Made by a program: the position numbers and the translations under genes. Positions 1 to 7,229 of a stretch of DNA of 64,000 nucleotides are shown one piece after another (the stretch's first letter is position 1; every line of letters begins with the position of its first letter). This stretch comes from Rhizobium leguminosarum (GTDB lineage Bacteria; Pseudomonadota; Alphaproteobacteria; Rhizobiales; Rhizobiaceae), in the NCBI RefSeq assembly GCF_017876795.1, contig NZ_JAGIOR010000001.1, positions 933,501 to 997,500 of the forward strand, given 5' to 3'. The notes under the pieces are model-generated. The model saw nothing but the letters and a program-made list of their open reading frames with translations. It searched no databases and was not told the DNA's origin.

Positions 1-375
1 GACCCATTTCAGCAATTCCAGGACGTCGGTCTTGTAGGAGCTCTCGTCCTTGCCGCGCACGCGTAAGGGCAAAGCGACATTCTCATAGGTCGTCAGATGA
101 TCGAGGAGGCGGAAATCCTGGAAGACGATGCCGACGCGGCGGCGCAGCAGCGGCAGTTCGGGGCGCGGGATTTCGGAAATGTCGCGCCCGAACATGCGGA
201 TCAGGCCGCGTGTCGGCTGCAGTGACATGAACAGCAGCCTGAGCAGCGAGGTCTTGCCGGCGCCCGATGGGCCCGTCAGGAACTGAAAGGATTTCTTCGG
301 AATGTCGAAGGTCAGGTCCCGGAGGATTTCCGGGCCCATGCCATAGCGCAAACCGACATTCTCGAAGTGGATCAA
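1..375 (-). CDS. ftsE: FtsE, cell-division ABC transporter ATPase (N-terminal part, cut by window edge)
   Basis: The first 125 codons of an ABC ATPase; the rest lies left of the window. FtsE pairs with membrane protein FtsX at the division septum and drives activation of peptidoglycan hydrolases. The Walker A motif GPSGAGKTS is visible around residue 40, followed by LLRLLF, and the Q-loop context VGIVFQDFRLLDHLTTYENV is typical of FtsE. I chose the TTG at 375 (LIHFENVGLRYG) because family homology begins there and no ATG lies in frame nearby. The promoter lies in the 200-bp divergent region shared with the next gene, which holds a CtrA-like TTAACCAT. The family call is secure; the exact start is less so. 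Confidence 0.9.
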   Translation of the reverse strand, partial: MIHFENVGLRYGMGPEILRDLTFDIPKKSFQFLTGPSGAGKTSLLRLLFMSLQPTRGLIRMFGRDISEIPRPELPLLRRRVGIVFQDFRLLDHLTTYENVALPLRVRGKDESSYKTDVLELLKWV

Positions 376-487
376 CGGGCAGCTCAGTCTGTTCTTGGTT
401 TCACCGCGTGACTTGTTAACCAACACCGTTAACAGCCGGTAAATTTTGCCGGAAAGACGCCCGTTTGATGGCGATCTTTGCGAAGCA

Positions 488-495
488 TTAACCAT
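488..495 (+). promoter_or_regulatory. CtrA-like half-site TTAACCAT between ftsE and the 582 gene
   Basis: TTAACCAT lies in the divergent intergenic region, followed directly by a second TTAA-type stretch. This octamer resembles the partial CtrA-binding motif used in rhizobia for cell-cycle promoters. The same octamer occurs before cpdR at 1969. Regulation by CtrA is inference. Confidence 0.35.
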
Positions 496-581
496 TAAAA
501 TTTACGACTGAGCAGGATTCGTTTCAATGCCAAGATTTCCTCTGGCAGCGAAACCATGTGGACATCTGCGAGGCAGCCACC

Positions 582-1232
582 ATGGAAGCATCCTCCTTCA
601 GCCGCCGGACGCCGGGCCAGGCCTATGATTTCCTGCCGCCGGAACCTGCCGCCCGCCAATACCGCGCGGCGCGTCCCGCCGATATTTCCGACGCCGAATT
701 CGTGACGCTCGGCAAAGCCCGGCCGAAGGAATTTACCGCAAGGACCTATAACGACAACCGCAAGCGCGCGGCTGGCGCTCACGCGGCACAGGCGCTGCCG
801 ACGCCCGCGATGACAACTGTTCTGCGCGACCTGGAATCCTTCCTGCAGCGCGCCTCGATGCGGAGCTTCGCAGGCTTGGTGCTGGCGCTTGCCGTGCTCG
901 TCTTCGGGCTTGCGGGCGGCTTTTCCGGCCTTTCCGCCAAGACTGCCTATTCCGGAGCGCCGCTGCATTTCACCCATGTGACGGTGGCGCCGTGCGACGC
1001 GAACGGTATGCGCGTGCTCGTCATCAACGGCATCATCGAAAACGACAGCGGCACGACGCAGACGGTGCAACCGATCCGCGCCGATCTCGTCACCGACGAG
1101 CGGCTGACCGCCAGTATCGTCATCAATCCGCCCTCCGATGTCATCTATAGCGGCCAAAGCCGGGGCTTCTCGGCCCGTGTGCAGCATGCCGGCGGAAAAC
1201 TGCCGGAGGTCCGGCTTTCGTTCCTGCCGTAG
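582..1232 (+). CDS. Single-pass membrane protein with DUF3426-like C-terminal domain
   Basis: 216 residues. The N-terminal ~95 residues are polar, followed by one hydrophobic segment (FAGLVLALAVLVFGLAGG, about residues 99-116) and a C-terminal beta-rich domain. The pattern MRVLVINGIIENDSG...QPIRADL...FSARV...LPEVRLSF resembles DUF3426 domains that follow MJ0042 zinc ribbons in alphaproteobacteria, but no CxxC zinc ribbon is present. The ATG at 582 has GAGG eight bases upstream; an in-frame GTG at 558 lacks a good ribosome site. It is divergent from ftsE and upstream of hpt. The function is unknown; a membrane-anchored envelope protein is likely. Confidence 0.75.
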   Translation: MEASSFSRRTPGQAYDFLPPEPAARQYRAARPADISDAEFVTLGKARPKEFTARTYNDNRKRAAGAHAAQALPTPAMTTVLRDLESFLQRASMRSFAGLVLALAVLVFGLAGGFSGLSAKTAYSGAPLHFTHVTVAPCDANGMRVLVINGIIENDSGTTQTVQPIRADLVTDERLTASIVINPPSDVIYSGQSRGFSARVQHAGGKLPEVRLSFLP

Positions 1233-1367
1233 AGAGCGACTTGATACGGAATAGCTGACTTTCCTGCCGCAGGTCGGACCAATCCGGTTAATTTCATGGC
1301 TGGCGAGGCTGTTTCACGCTCGCATATGTGCTAACGGCTTACGCTTCTTTTCATGGAGCAAGCCCTT

Positions 1368-1910
1368 ATGCCTGTCGTGCGCGGAAAAAATATCGAGCCG
1401 CTCTTCACTGCCGAGCAGATCGCCGAGCGCAATCATTCGATGGCGCGGGAGATCGCCAACGGGCCGACCAAGGACCTGCTTGTCATCGCCGTGCTCAAGG
1501 GTTCGTTCATCTTCGCCGCCGACCTGATCCGCGCCCTGCACGATAGCGGGCTTGCCCCGGAGGTCGAGTTCATCACGCTGTCGAGCTATGGCATCGGCAC
1601 GGTCTCGCAGGGCGTGCGCATCGTCAAGGATATCGACAGCGACGTCCATGGCCGCGACGTCCTGTTGATCGATGATATCCTCGAATCCGGCCGGACGCTG
1701 CTGTTTGCCAAGGAATTGCTGTTCGAGCGCGGCGCGCGCAACGTCACGATCGCCGTGCTGCTCGACAAGCGCGTCAAGCGCAAGGAAAAGCTGGAGGCTG
1801 ACTATGTCGGCTTCGAATGCCCTGACTATTTTGTCGTCGGCTACGGCATGGATGTGGCCTATGCCTTCCGCGAACTGCCCTTCGTCGGCGTGGTCACCGG
1901 GGACGCCTGA
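1368..1910 (+). CDS. hpt: Hypoxanthine phosphoribosyltransferase
   Basis: 180 residues, the normal length of the purine-salvage enzyme that makes IMP (or GMP) from hypoxanthine (guanine) and PRPP in the cytoplasm. The type I phosphoribosyltransferase signature VLLIDDILESGRT carries the PRPP-binding loop. VLKGSFIFAADL near the N-terminus and VGYGMDVAYAFRELPFVGVV at the C-terminus are also typical. The start at 1368 (MPVVRGKNIE) has GGAG nine bases upstream; an ATG at 1353 would add five residues. A separate transcript is likely, since cpdR follows after 150 bp. Confidence 0.95.
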   Translation: MPVVRGKNIEPLFTAEQIAERNHSMAREIANGPTKDLLVIAVLKGSFIFAADLIRALHDSGLAPEVEFITLSSYGIGTVSQGVRIVKDIDSDVHGRDVLLIDDILESGRTLLFAKELLFERGARNVTIAVLLDKRVKRKEKLEADYVGFECPDYFVVGYGMDVAYAFRELPFVGVVTGDA

Positions 1911-1968
1911 GCGACTGCAAAGTGGTTTGAAAGACGCCGGCCGCTGCCTTGCCGTTCGAGATGGGTTG

Positions 1969-1976
1969 TTAACCAT
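1969..1976 (+). promoter_or_regulatory. CtrA-like half-site TTAACCAT upstream of cpdR
   Basis: This octamer is identical to the one at 488 and lies 87 bp before the cpdR start. In Caulobacter, cpdR transcription depends on CtrA, so a CtrA site here would be functionally sensible. The site is seen in sequence; binding is inferred. Confidence 0.4.
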
Positions 1977-2062
1977 CTCGTCCATCGCTTCCTGATCTTT
2001 ACCGATCGAAAAGGAAAGTCTGGTGATTTCCGTCGCGGGGCTGACCACGGAGCAATGCACAT

Positions 2063-2422
2063 ATGGCAAGAATTCTGATCACGGAAGACGAGGACTCCCT
2101 GCGGTCCTTCGTAGCCCGAGCCCTGCGGCTTGATGGCCACGAGACCGACGAGGCGGCCGACGGGGCCGAGGGTCTGGAGAAGCTCAGGGAAGGGGTCTAC
2201 GATCTGCTGCTTTCAGATATCCGCATGCCCGTGATGGACGGCATCGAACTCGCCCATCAGGCAAAAGACGCCTTTCCTGGCCTGAAGATCCTGCTGATGA
2301 CCGGATATGCCGAGCAGCGCGAACGGGCCGATGATCTTGCCGAAAAGATCATCGACGTTGTCGCCAAACCATTCGCACTTCCCGATATCCGCAAGGCGGT
2401 TGCCCGGGCGCTGGTCGCTTAA
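2063..2422 (+). CDS. cpdR: CpdR, single-domain response regulator controlling ClpXP proteolysis
   Basis: 119 residues forming a stand-alone receiver domain with no output domain. The acidic pocket is TEDED near the N-terminus, the phospho-acceptor is Asp52 in SDIRMPVMDG, the conserved Thr lies in LLMTGY, and Lys lies in VAKPF. In alphaproteobacteria, unphosphorylated CpdR brings substrates such as PdeA and CtrA to ClpXP at the pole; in rhizobia CpdR1 is needed for proper cell division and bacteroid development. The sequence matches CpdR rather than DivK or CheY by the ALPDIRKAVARAL C-terminus. It is transcribed alone. The downstream region is filled with repeats. Confidence 0.93.
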   Translation: MARILITEDEDSLRSFVARALRLDGHETDEAADGAEGLEKLREGVYDLLLSDIRMPVMDGIELAHQAKDAFPGLKILLMTGYAEQRERADDLAEKIIDVVAKPFALPDIRKAVARALVA

Positions 2423-2429
2423 AGCTTCA

Positions 2430-2482
2430 TTTTATGCATGTCGTCATCCCGGAACCGCTGCACACGTCCTGATGACATGCAT
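2430..2482 (+). repeat. RIME-like element, right module only
   Basis: This matches the second half of the ~105-bp RIME-like repeat found whole at 5566, 10945, 12319, 21721, 43195 and 45183: ATGCATGTCGT, then GAACCGCTGCACAC, then GACATGCAT. The GCGCGTCGC left module is missing. It is the first part of a 270-bp repeat mosaic between cpdR and the convergent TIGR02302 gene. Confidence 0.75.
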
Positions 2483-2483
2483 C

Positions 2484-2640
2484 AGAGCATGATGCTGAAA
2501 ACTGAGTACGGTTTTCGGACGGCATACCGCTCACTTTCTTGGATGAGATCCGGATTCAGATTTTAGGCCGATCCGGCCTAAAATTCCCGCGCCGGAGCAT
2601 GATGCCGAAAAGTGCGAGCGGTTTTCTCATGACTCTAACT
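2484..2640 (+). repeat. Two degenerate copies of the GAGCATGATG hairpin repeat
   Basis: Copies near 2484-2526 and 2595-2637 share GAGCATGATGCYGAAAA, a spacer and CGGTTTTC with the better-preserved copies at 7177, 21670 and 50928. Between them (about 2542-2572) sits part of the GATTTTAGGCC repeat. The right arms are decayed, so these are probably old copies. Confidence 0.7.
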
Positions 2641-2650
2641 CTTTAAATTT

Positions 2651-2697
2651 AGAACAGGATGATTTTAGGCCGACCGAGCCTAAAATCATCCTGTTCT
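2651..2697 (+). repeat. Perfect 20-bp inverted repeat (AGAACAGGATGATTTTAGGC class)
   Basis: The arms at 2651-2670 and 2678-2697 are exact reverse complements around a 7-base loop. RNA from either strand would fold into a very stable hairpin. It sits between the convergent cpdR and TIGR02302 genes, where it could end or protect both transcripts. Related, less perfect copies are at 7117, 11227 and 50869. Confidence 0.85.
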
Positions 2698-2732
2698 AGC
2701 GCGCGTCGTATCATGTCACGGCGGTGAAAGCC

Positions 2733-5399
2733 CTACTGGATGTCCAGCAACCGTTCGAGATACCGCCGTTCCATTTCCTGCGGCGGATTGTTGCCGAGCT
2801 TCTCGCGGATCGCGTCGAGGATTTCTCGGGCGCGCTGAACGTCGATCTCGTCGGGAACCTTCACGCTGTTGTCGCCGAAATCCGGTCCCGGGGGGCGTGG
2901 CCGGCCGAGCGGGTCGCGGCCATTCTGATCACCGCCCTGGCTCATCTGGCCGTTCGGACCTCGCCCTTGCTGGCCCTGTTGCGCCTGCATCATCTGGTTC
3001 ATCATGTCGCGGGCGCCCTGGCGAAGTGCTTCGAGCGCGCGGCCCTGGCCTTCGATGGCCGGCTGGCCATGGCCCTGGCCGAGTTCGCGACCGGCGCCTT
3101 CCATCTCACGTTGCGCCTGACCGAAGCCCGGGCCGGGCTTCATGCCCATCTCGCCGAGGCTCTTCTGCAATTCGCCGAGCTGCCTGCCGAGCGCATCCTG
3201 GTGGGCGCGCAGCTGTTTCAGCGCCTCGCGCAGCTGCTCTGTCGTCATCTGATCGGAGGGCTGCTGGCCGTCTTTGCCTTGCTGGCTCTGCTGCTGATCC
3301 TGCGGTTCGCCGTTTTCTCCGGGGGTCATCTCATCGAGCAGCGGATCGTTTTCACCCATGTCGGGTTCGCCGCGTTGCATGCGGTCCCTGAGCTGCTGAT
3401 CGAGGCGGAAGGTCTGATCCATCAGCTTCTGCTGGTCACGCAGGATCTCGCCGAGCTTGTCGATCTGCTTGCGCGCCTCGCTGTTTTCCTGGCCCTGCTG
3501 GCCGCGCTGCGGGCGGCCGGCCTGCAGGTTGTTCATCATCCGCTGCAATTCCGACAGCATCTGCTGGGCTGCGTCACGATTGCCGGAGCGGGCGAGATTC
3601 TCGATCTGGTCCATCATCCGTTCCAGATCCTGCTGGCGCAGGATGTTCTGCGCATTCTGGTTCGGCTGCATCGGCGCGTTCTGCATGCGTTGGGCGAGCT
3701 CGGTCATATAGTCCTGCATCGCCTTGCGCAGCTCATCCATCAACTTCTTGATCTCGGCGTCGGGGGCGTTGCGGTCCAACGCGTCGGCAAGCTTCTGCTG
3801 GGCCTCGCGCAGCTTGCGCTCGGCAAGCGAAAGATCGCCGTCCTCCATGCCGAGTGCGATATCCCAGAGATATTGGGCTGTATCCTTCAGCGCATCCTCA
3901 CCCTTTGCGAGCTTCATGCGCGTCAAGGCGGATTCCAGCAGGAGATAGTTGGTGAGCTTGGGGATGGTCTCCTCGGGACGGATGGTCAGCGCCTCGTTCA
4001 GCGCGATCGCCTGCGGCATCTTGCGGGTGTCGAGCGCGAAAACCTGCCGTTCCTCGGCCACGGCGGCTGCAAGCGGCTCGTTGAAGGGCCGCGACGGCAG
4101 GGTCATCTCATGCGGTGGGCTGCGGCCGGTCTGGCCGGCGGCATCCTTGGCGATGAGCGTCACGCGCACGCGCTTGCCGGCAAGCGGATGTTCGGTCAGG
4201 TTGCGGCTGGTCACGCCCTTGGCGTCGCGGGCGTTGCGGCGGGGGATGTCCAGCCGGTATTCCGGCAAGGGATAGAGCGGCGTCGCCGTCGGATCGGTTT
4301 CGACGGGAACGATCTCCGCATGCGCCTCCTGTACGCCGTAATCGTCCTTGACGGTGAAGCCGATTTCAAGCGCGCCGTTGACGCTGGGTTTCGGCATGCC
4401 GTCGAAAGCAATTTCCGGCGCCTTGTCGGGGAGGACCTCGAAGCTCCAGCGGCGACCGTTGACTTCGAGTGCACCGTTCTCCTCGAGCTTCATCACATGC
4501 GTCTGGGCGACAGGAGCCTGGCCTGCTGGGGCCTGGCTGACTGGCACCGTATTCGGCTGTTGACTGCCGGACGCCGCCTGCTGCGGCTTGGTATCCGCCT
4601 GCACGGCGATATCCTGCGCCTCGCCGTTTGCCTTGCGGAACACGACCTTTTCGGCTGTCTTGCCGCCACTGACGCGCACGGTGAGGCCTGAAAACTGCGG
4701 AATGCCGATCGACGCCTGCTCGCTGCCGTCAGCGGTCAGATAGACTGGGGCGCGGCCGGTATAGGCGGGCGGCGTCACCCAGGCGTCGATGCGCACCGCC
4801 GGATCGACGGTGACGTGCTCGGGTGCTGCCTGCAACGCGTCACTGATCGAGCCGCCGTTGATCGACAGCGAATAGGCAAAGGCAGTGACCAGCAGCAGCG
4901 CCGGCACGGCGCGCAGCGCGAAACGGTCATGCACGGCGATATCAGGCCTCGGCAGTCCGGCATCGAGTGCCGCGATCTTTTCCGCCATGCGCGTCTGGTG
5001 CTCGCGCCAGAGCGCCCGGGCGAAGGGCGTATCGAAGGCCGGCTCGTCTTCCTGGACGGTGACCGGCTGGTGCGGCAGGCCATTGCGCTCTTCCAGCATG
5101 CGGTCGGCTTCGGCGACCTTCGGCCAGCGCAGGGCGCGGAAGGGCAGGAGCGAGGCGACAAAAGCAGCGGCAAAGGCAATCAGCAGCAGGATGCGCAGCG
5201 TGTCCGGCACGCTGCGAAAAATGCCGAACCAGGAGACGGAGAGATAAAAGGCGATGATTGCCAGAACCGTCATCAAAGGCGGCAGCAACTGCTCGAAAAA
5301 CAGCACAATACGCGCAAGCAGGCGTTTTGTCGTCACCAGCCGGGCAAGCGAGGGGCGGAGCGCAAATGCACCTTTCCTCTGCCTTGAGGGGCTTGTCAT
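2733..5399 (-). CDS. TIGR02302/DUF4175 family large membrane protein
   Basis: 888 residues. Two hydrophobic segments lie near the N-terminus (LMTVLAIIAFYLSVSWFGIF, then LRILLLIAFAAAFVASLLPF) and one more follows at about residue 170 (VPALLLVTAFAYSLSI). A large periplasmic part follows. Its C-terminal third is very rich in Gln, Met and Arg (QQGQQGRGPNGQMSQGGDQ) and probably forms coiled coil. The family is restricted to alphaproteobacteria and has no settled function. The start at 5399 (MTSPSRQRKG) has CGGAG upstream; longer starts lack support. It is the last gene of the argH-lptM-lysA-TIGR02302 series, now separated from lysA by an IS element and repeats, so it may need its own promoter in 5400-5565 or one from the IS. 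Confidence 0.85.
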   Translation of the reverse strand: MTSPSRQRKGAFALRPSLARLVTTKRLLARIVLFFEQLLPPLMTVLAIIAFYLSVSWFGIFRSVPDTLRILLLIAFAAAFVASLLPFRALRWPKVAEADRMLEERNGLPHQPVTVQEDEPAFDTPFARALWREHQTRMAEKIAALDAGLPRPDIAVHDRFALRAVPALLLVTAFAYSLSINGGSISDALQAAPEHVTVDPAVRIDAWVTPPAYTGRAPVYLTADGSEQASIGIPQFSGLTVRVSGGKTAEKVVFRKANGEAQDIAVQADTKPQQAASGSQQPNTVPVSQAPAGQAPVAQTHVMKLEENGALEVNGRRWSFEVLPDKAPEIAFDGMPKPSVNGALEIGFTVKDDYGVQEAHAEIVPVETDPTATPLYPLPEYRLDIPRRNARDAKGVTSRNLTEHPLAGKRVRVTLIAKDAAGQTGRSPPHEMTLPSRPFNEPLAAAVAEERQVFALDTRKMPQAIALNEALTIRPEETIPKLTNYLLLESALTRMKLAKGEDALKDTAQYLWDIALGMEDGDLSLAERKLREAQQKLADALDRNAPDAEIKKLMDELRKAMQDYMTELAQRMQNAPMQPNQNAQNILRQQDLERMMDQIENLARSGNRDAAQQMLSELQRMMNNLQAGRPQRGQQGQENSEARKQIDKLGEILRDQQKLMDQTFRLDQQLRDRMQRGEPDMGENDPLLDEMTPGENGEPQDQQQSQQGKDGQQPSDQMTTEQLREALKQLRAHQDALGRQLGELQKSLGEMGMKPGPGFGQAQREMEGAGRELGQGHGQPAIEGQGRALEALRQGARDMMNQMMQAQQGQQGRGPNGQMSQGGDQNGRDPLGRPRPPGPDFGDNSVKVPDEIDVQRAREILDAIREKLGNNPPQEMERRYLERLLDIQ

Positions 5400-5565
5400 C
5401 GGTCCGGTCTCCGCGATCTGGCGTTCTGAAACAGAGGGCGCTTCCGGCGATTGCAGGGCAATACGCTCATGACTGATAAGGATAACACTCTTTGTGGCGA
5501 AGGCGAGGGCGAGCGGCCGGCAATACCGGCTTTTCACGTTAATTCGCCAAAAAGTGATGGCTGCC

Positions 5566-5668
5566 TAAGCGCGTCGCGATCTTTCAGATTGCTCCTCGCA
5601 CTTCAAGTCTTTGTTTTACGCAGTCGTGATCGCAGAACCGCTGCACAGTTTTGCGCGACATGCCTTAG
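5566..5668 (+). repeat. RIME-like element, disrupted at its 3' end by the IS
   Basis: This copy begins TAAGCGCGTCGCGATC and ends GCGCGACATGCCTTAG, matching the full-length copies at 43195 and 45183. Its last bases TTAG are the target site used by the neighbouring IS element. Confidence 0.85.
5665..5668 (+). repeat. Target-site duplication TTAG, left copy
   Basis: TTAG directly precedes the IS left end; the matching copy is at 7114-7117. TTAG fits the YTAR preference of IS5-group elements. Confidence 0.85.
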
Positions 5669-7113
5669 CAGGCTGTTGAAAAACGTCCTGGCGCATCGGC
5701 CTTGGTCGTGATTCACTAGCTCTGTTGCGATTTGGAGCTGATGGATGCGCGGCAGCGATGCAAAGACAGGGGAACTTTTCAGCTATGTCGATTTGGAGGA
5801 TCGCGTTCGTCGTGATCATCCGCTACGGGCTATCCGGCAAATCGTGAACGAGGCACTCGTTCTGCTGGAACGAGATTTTGCAGCGCTTTATTCACCGATC
5901 GGACGGCCGTCGATCGCGCCTGAAAAGCTTCTTCGAGCCATGCTTTTGCAAGCCTTCTACTCGATCCGCTCTGAGCGGCTTTTGATGGAGCGGTTGGAAT
6001 ACGACCTTCTTTTCCGCTGGTTCGTCGACATCGGCATTGACGACCCCGCTTGGGACCATTCGGTGTTTTCGAAGAACCGCGACCGGTTGCTCGATGGTGA
6101 CATCGCTGCGAAGTTCCTGGGTGCAATCCTTTCTCAGCCCAAGATAAAGCGGCTGCTGTCAACCGACCACTTCTCTGTCGATGGCACGCTGATCGAAGCC
6201 TGGGCGTCGATGAAGAGCTTTAAGCCGAAGGACGGCTCAGGCGAACCGCCATCGGATGGCGGCGGCCGGAATGCGCAAGCAGACTTCCATGGTGAAAAGC
6301 GTTCCAACGAGACGCATGCTTCAACGACCGACCCGGATGCAAAGCTCTATAGGAAGGGCAAAGGCAAGGAGGCGAAGCTCTGCTTCATGGGGCATGGGCT
6401 GATGGAAAACCGCCATGGCCTGCTGGTCGACGCTTGCCTGACGGAGGCGAGCGGATTTGCCGAACGGGTCGCGGCTCTTGGGATGATTGAACCCTTTTCC
6501 GATCGGCCGCAAGCGATCACGCTGGGTGCCGACAAGGCCTATGACACCAAGGACTTCGTCAAAGACTTGCGGTCGATGAAGGTAACACCCCATGTGGCGC
6601 AGAACATCAACGGGCGCAGCTCAGCCATTGAGGAGGCGTTCGGCTGGATCAAGACTATCGCGGGGCAGGACAAGACGAAGTTCCGCGGCCGAGACCGCGT
6701 CGGATGGGCCTTCACCTTCGCCGCCGCTGCCTATGACTTAGTGAGGTTACCGAAACTGATGGCGGTGTCGTCATGAGCGCGGCTTCAAACTGCCGGCTGA
6801 TTGGTCGCTGGCGGATCGTCGAGGCCGATCTATGGGATCGGGATTATCTCGACCTAGTCGAGCCAGCGGCGATCGCCATCGGCCCAAACGGTCGCGGCGA
6901 AATCGCCTTCGGCGCAATGCAAGCGGGCCTCGATCTCGGCTATGGCCAATCCATAGTTTCCTTCACTTGGTCTGGATTTGACGAGATGGACGAAGTCTCG
7001 GGCGATGGTCATGCTGAGATACTCGAGGATGGCTCGATCGAGATAACCTTCACCTACCACAATGGCGACGAGGCCATCCTCAAAGCCAAACCCGAGACTT
7101 CTTCAACAGCCTG
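5669..7113 (+). mobile_element. IS5-type insertion sequence, complete, 1,445 bp, with passenger gene
   Basis: The element is bounded by terminal inverted repeats. The left end CAGGCTGTTGAA (5669-5680) is the exact reverse complement of 7102-7113, and the match is mostly continued for a few more bases. It is flanked by TTAG on both sides. It carries an intact DDE transposase (5745-6776) and a downstream ORF starting in an ATGA overlap and running out of the right end. It landed in a repeat-filled spacer between lysA and the TIGR02302 gene. Intact ends, intact transposase and an identical target duplication suggest recent insertion. Subgroup assignment is from memory. Confidence 0.92.
5745..6776 (+). 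CDS. IS5-family DDE transposase
   Basis: 343 residues. The N-terminal DUF772-type domain (HPLRAIRQIV, GRPSIAPEKLLRAMLLQAFYSIRSER) is followed by the catalytic DDE domain. Candidate catalytic residues are Asp146 (FSVDGTLIEAW), Asp263 (LGADKAYD) and Glu297 (IEEAFGW). A Gly/Asp/Pro-rich stretch separates the first Asp from the HASTTDPDA block, which is typical of this branch. The reading frame is intact, so it is probably active. Its stop codon overlaps the start of the passenger ORF (ATGA at 6773-6776), implying translational coupling. Confidence 0.93.
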   Translation: MRGSDAKTGELFSYVDLEDRVRRDHPLRAIRQIVNEALVLLERDFAALYSPIGRPSIAPEKLLRAMLLQAFYSIRSERLLMERLEYDLLFRWFVDIGIDDPAWDHSVFSKNRDRLLDGDIAAKFLGAILSQPKIKRLLSTDHFSVDGTLIEAWASMKSFKPKDGSGEPPSDGGGRNAQADFHGEKRSNETHASTTDPDAKLYRKGKGKEAKLCFMGHGLMENRHGLLVDACLTEASGFAERVAALGMIEPFSDRPQAITLGADKAYDTKDFVKDLRSMKVTPHVAQNINGRSSAIEEAFGWIKTIAGQDKTKFRGRDRVGWAFTFAAAAYDLVRLPKLMAVSS

Positions 7114-7117
7114 TTAG
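6773..7117 (+). CDS. IS passenger protein, small acidic protein of unknown function
   Basis: 114 residues, acidic. The core GRWRIVEADLWDRDYLDLVEP, a GRGEIAFGAMQAGLDLGYG stretch and FTWSGFDEMDEVSGDGHAE resembles, from memory, a family of small hypothetical proteins that also occur outside IS elements. It starts in a 4-bp ATGA overlap with the transposase. The last codons (SSTA) are written in the right terminal repeat, the Cys codon TGT straddles the IS boundary, and the stop TAG (7115-7117) belongs entirely to the target duplication. It has no recognised DNA-binding motif or membrane segment. It may be a captured cellular gene or an accessory to transposition. Confidence 0.8.
   Translation: MSAASNCRLIGRWRIVEADLWDRDYLDLVEPAAIAIGPNGRGEIAFGAMQAGLDLGYGQSIVSFTWSGFDEMDEVSGDGHAEILEDGSIEITFTYHNGDEAILKAKPETSSTAC
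7114..7117 (+). repeat. Target-site duplication TTAG, right copy; supplies the passenger stop codon
   Basis: This is identical to 5665-5668. Its last three bases are the in-frame TAG that ends the passenger ORF. Confidence 0.85.
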
Positions 7118-7229
7118 AGCAGGATGATTTAGGCCCACTCGGCCTAAGATCTGAATCCTGTTCTAAATTAAACAGTTAGAGCATGATGTCATAAGAAAAC
7201 CGCACACACTTTTCGGCGTCATGCTCTAG
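7117..7229 (+). repeat. Repeat mosaic downstream of lysA (GATTTTAGGCC and GAGCATGATG classes)
   Basis: 7117-7165 is an imperfect hairpin of the AGCAGGATGATTTAGGCC class, and 7177-7229 is a GAGCATGATG...CATCATGCTCTAG-type hairpin whose right arm ends against the lysA stop. Transcripts from lysA would read into this hairpin first, so it could serve as a 3' end or stabiliser. Confidence 0.8.

Larger units (their letters stand above)
5400..5744. other. Gap between TIGR02302 start and IS transposase
   Basis: The gap holds the leader of the TIGR02302 gene (5400-5565, no clear promoter recognised), a RIME-like copy (5566-5668) and the left end of the IS (5669-5744). No gene is supported. Confidence 0.6.

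Noticed and set aside
416..433. Two TTAA near ftsE as a full CtrA site
   Set aside because: The spacing between the TTAA boxes is nine, not seven, bases.
2724..4691. Long plus-strand open frame opposite the TIGR02302 gene
   Set aside because: High GC leaves the antisense frame open; the minus-strand protein has clear membrane segments and family motifs, and the plus-strand translation has none.
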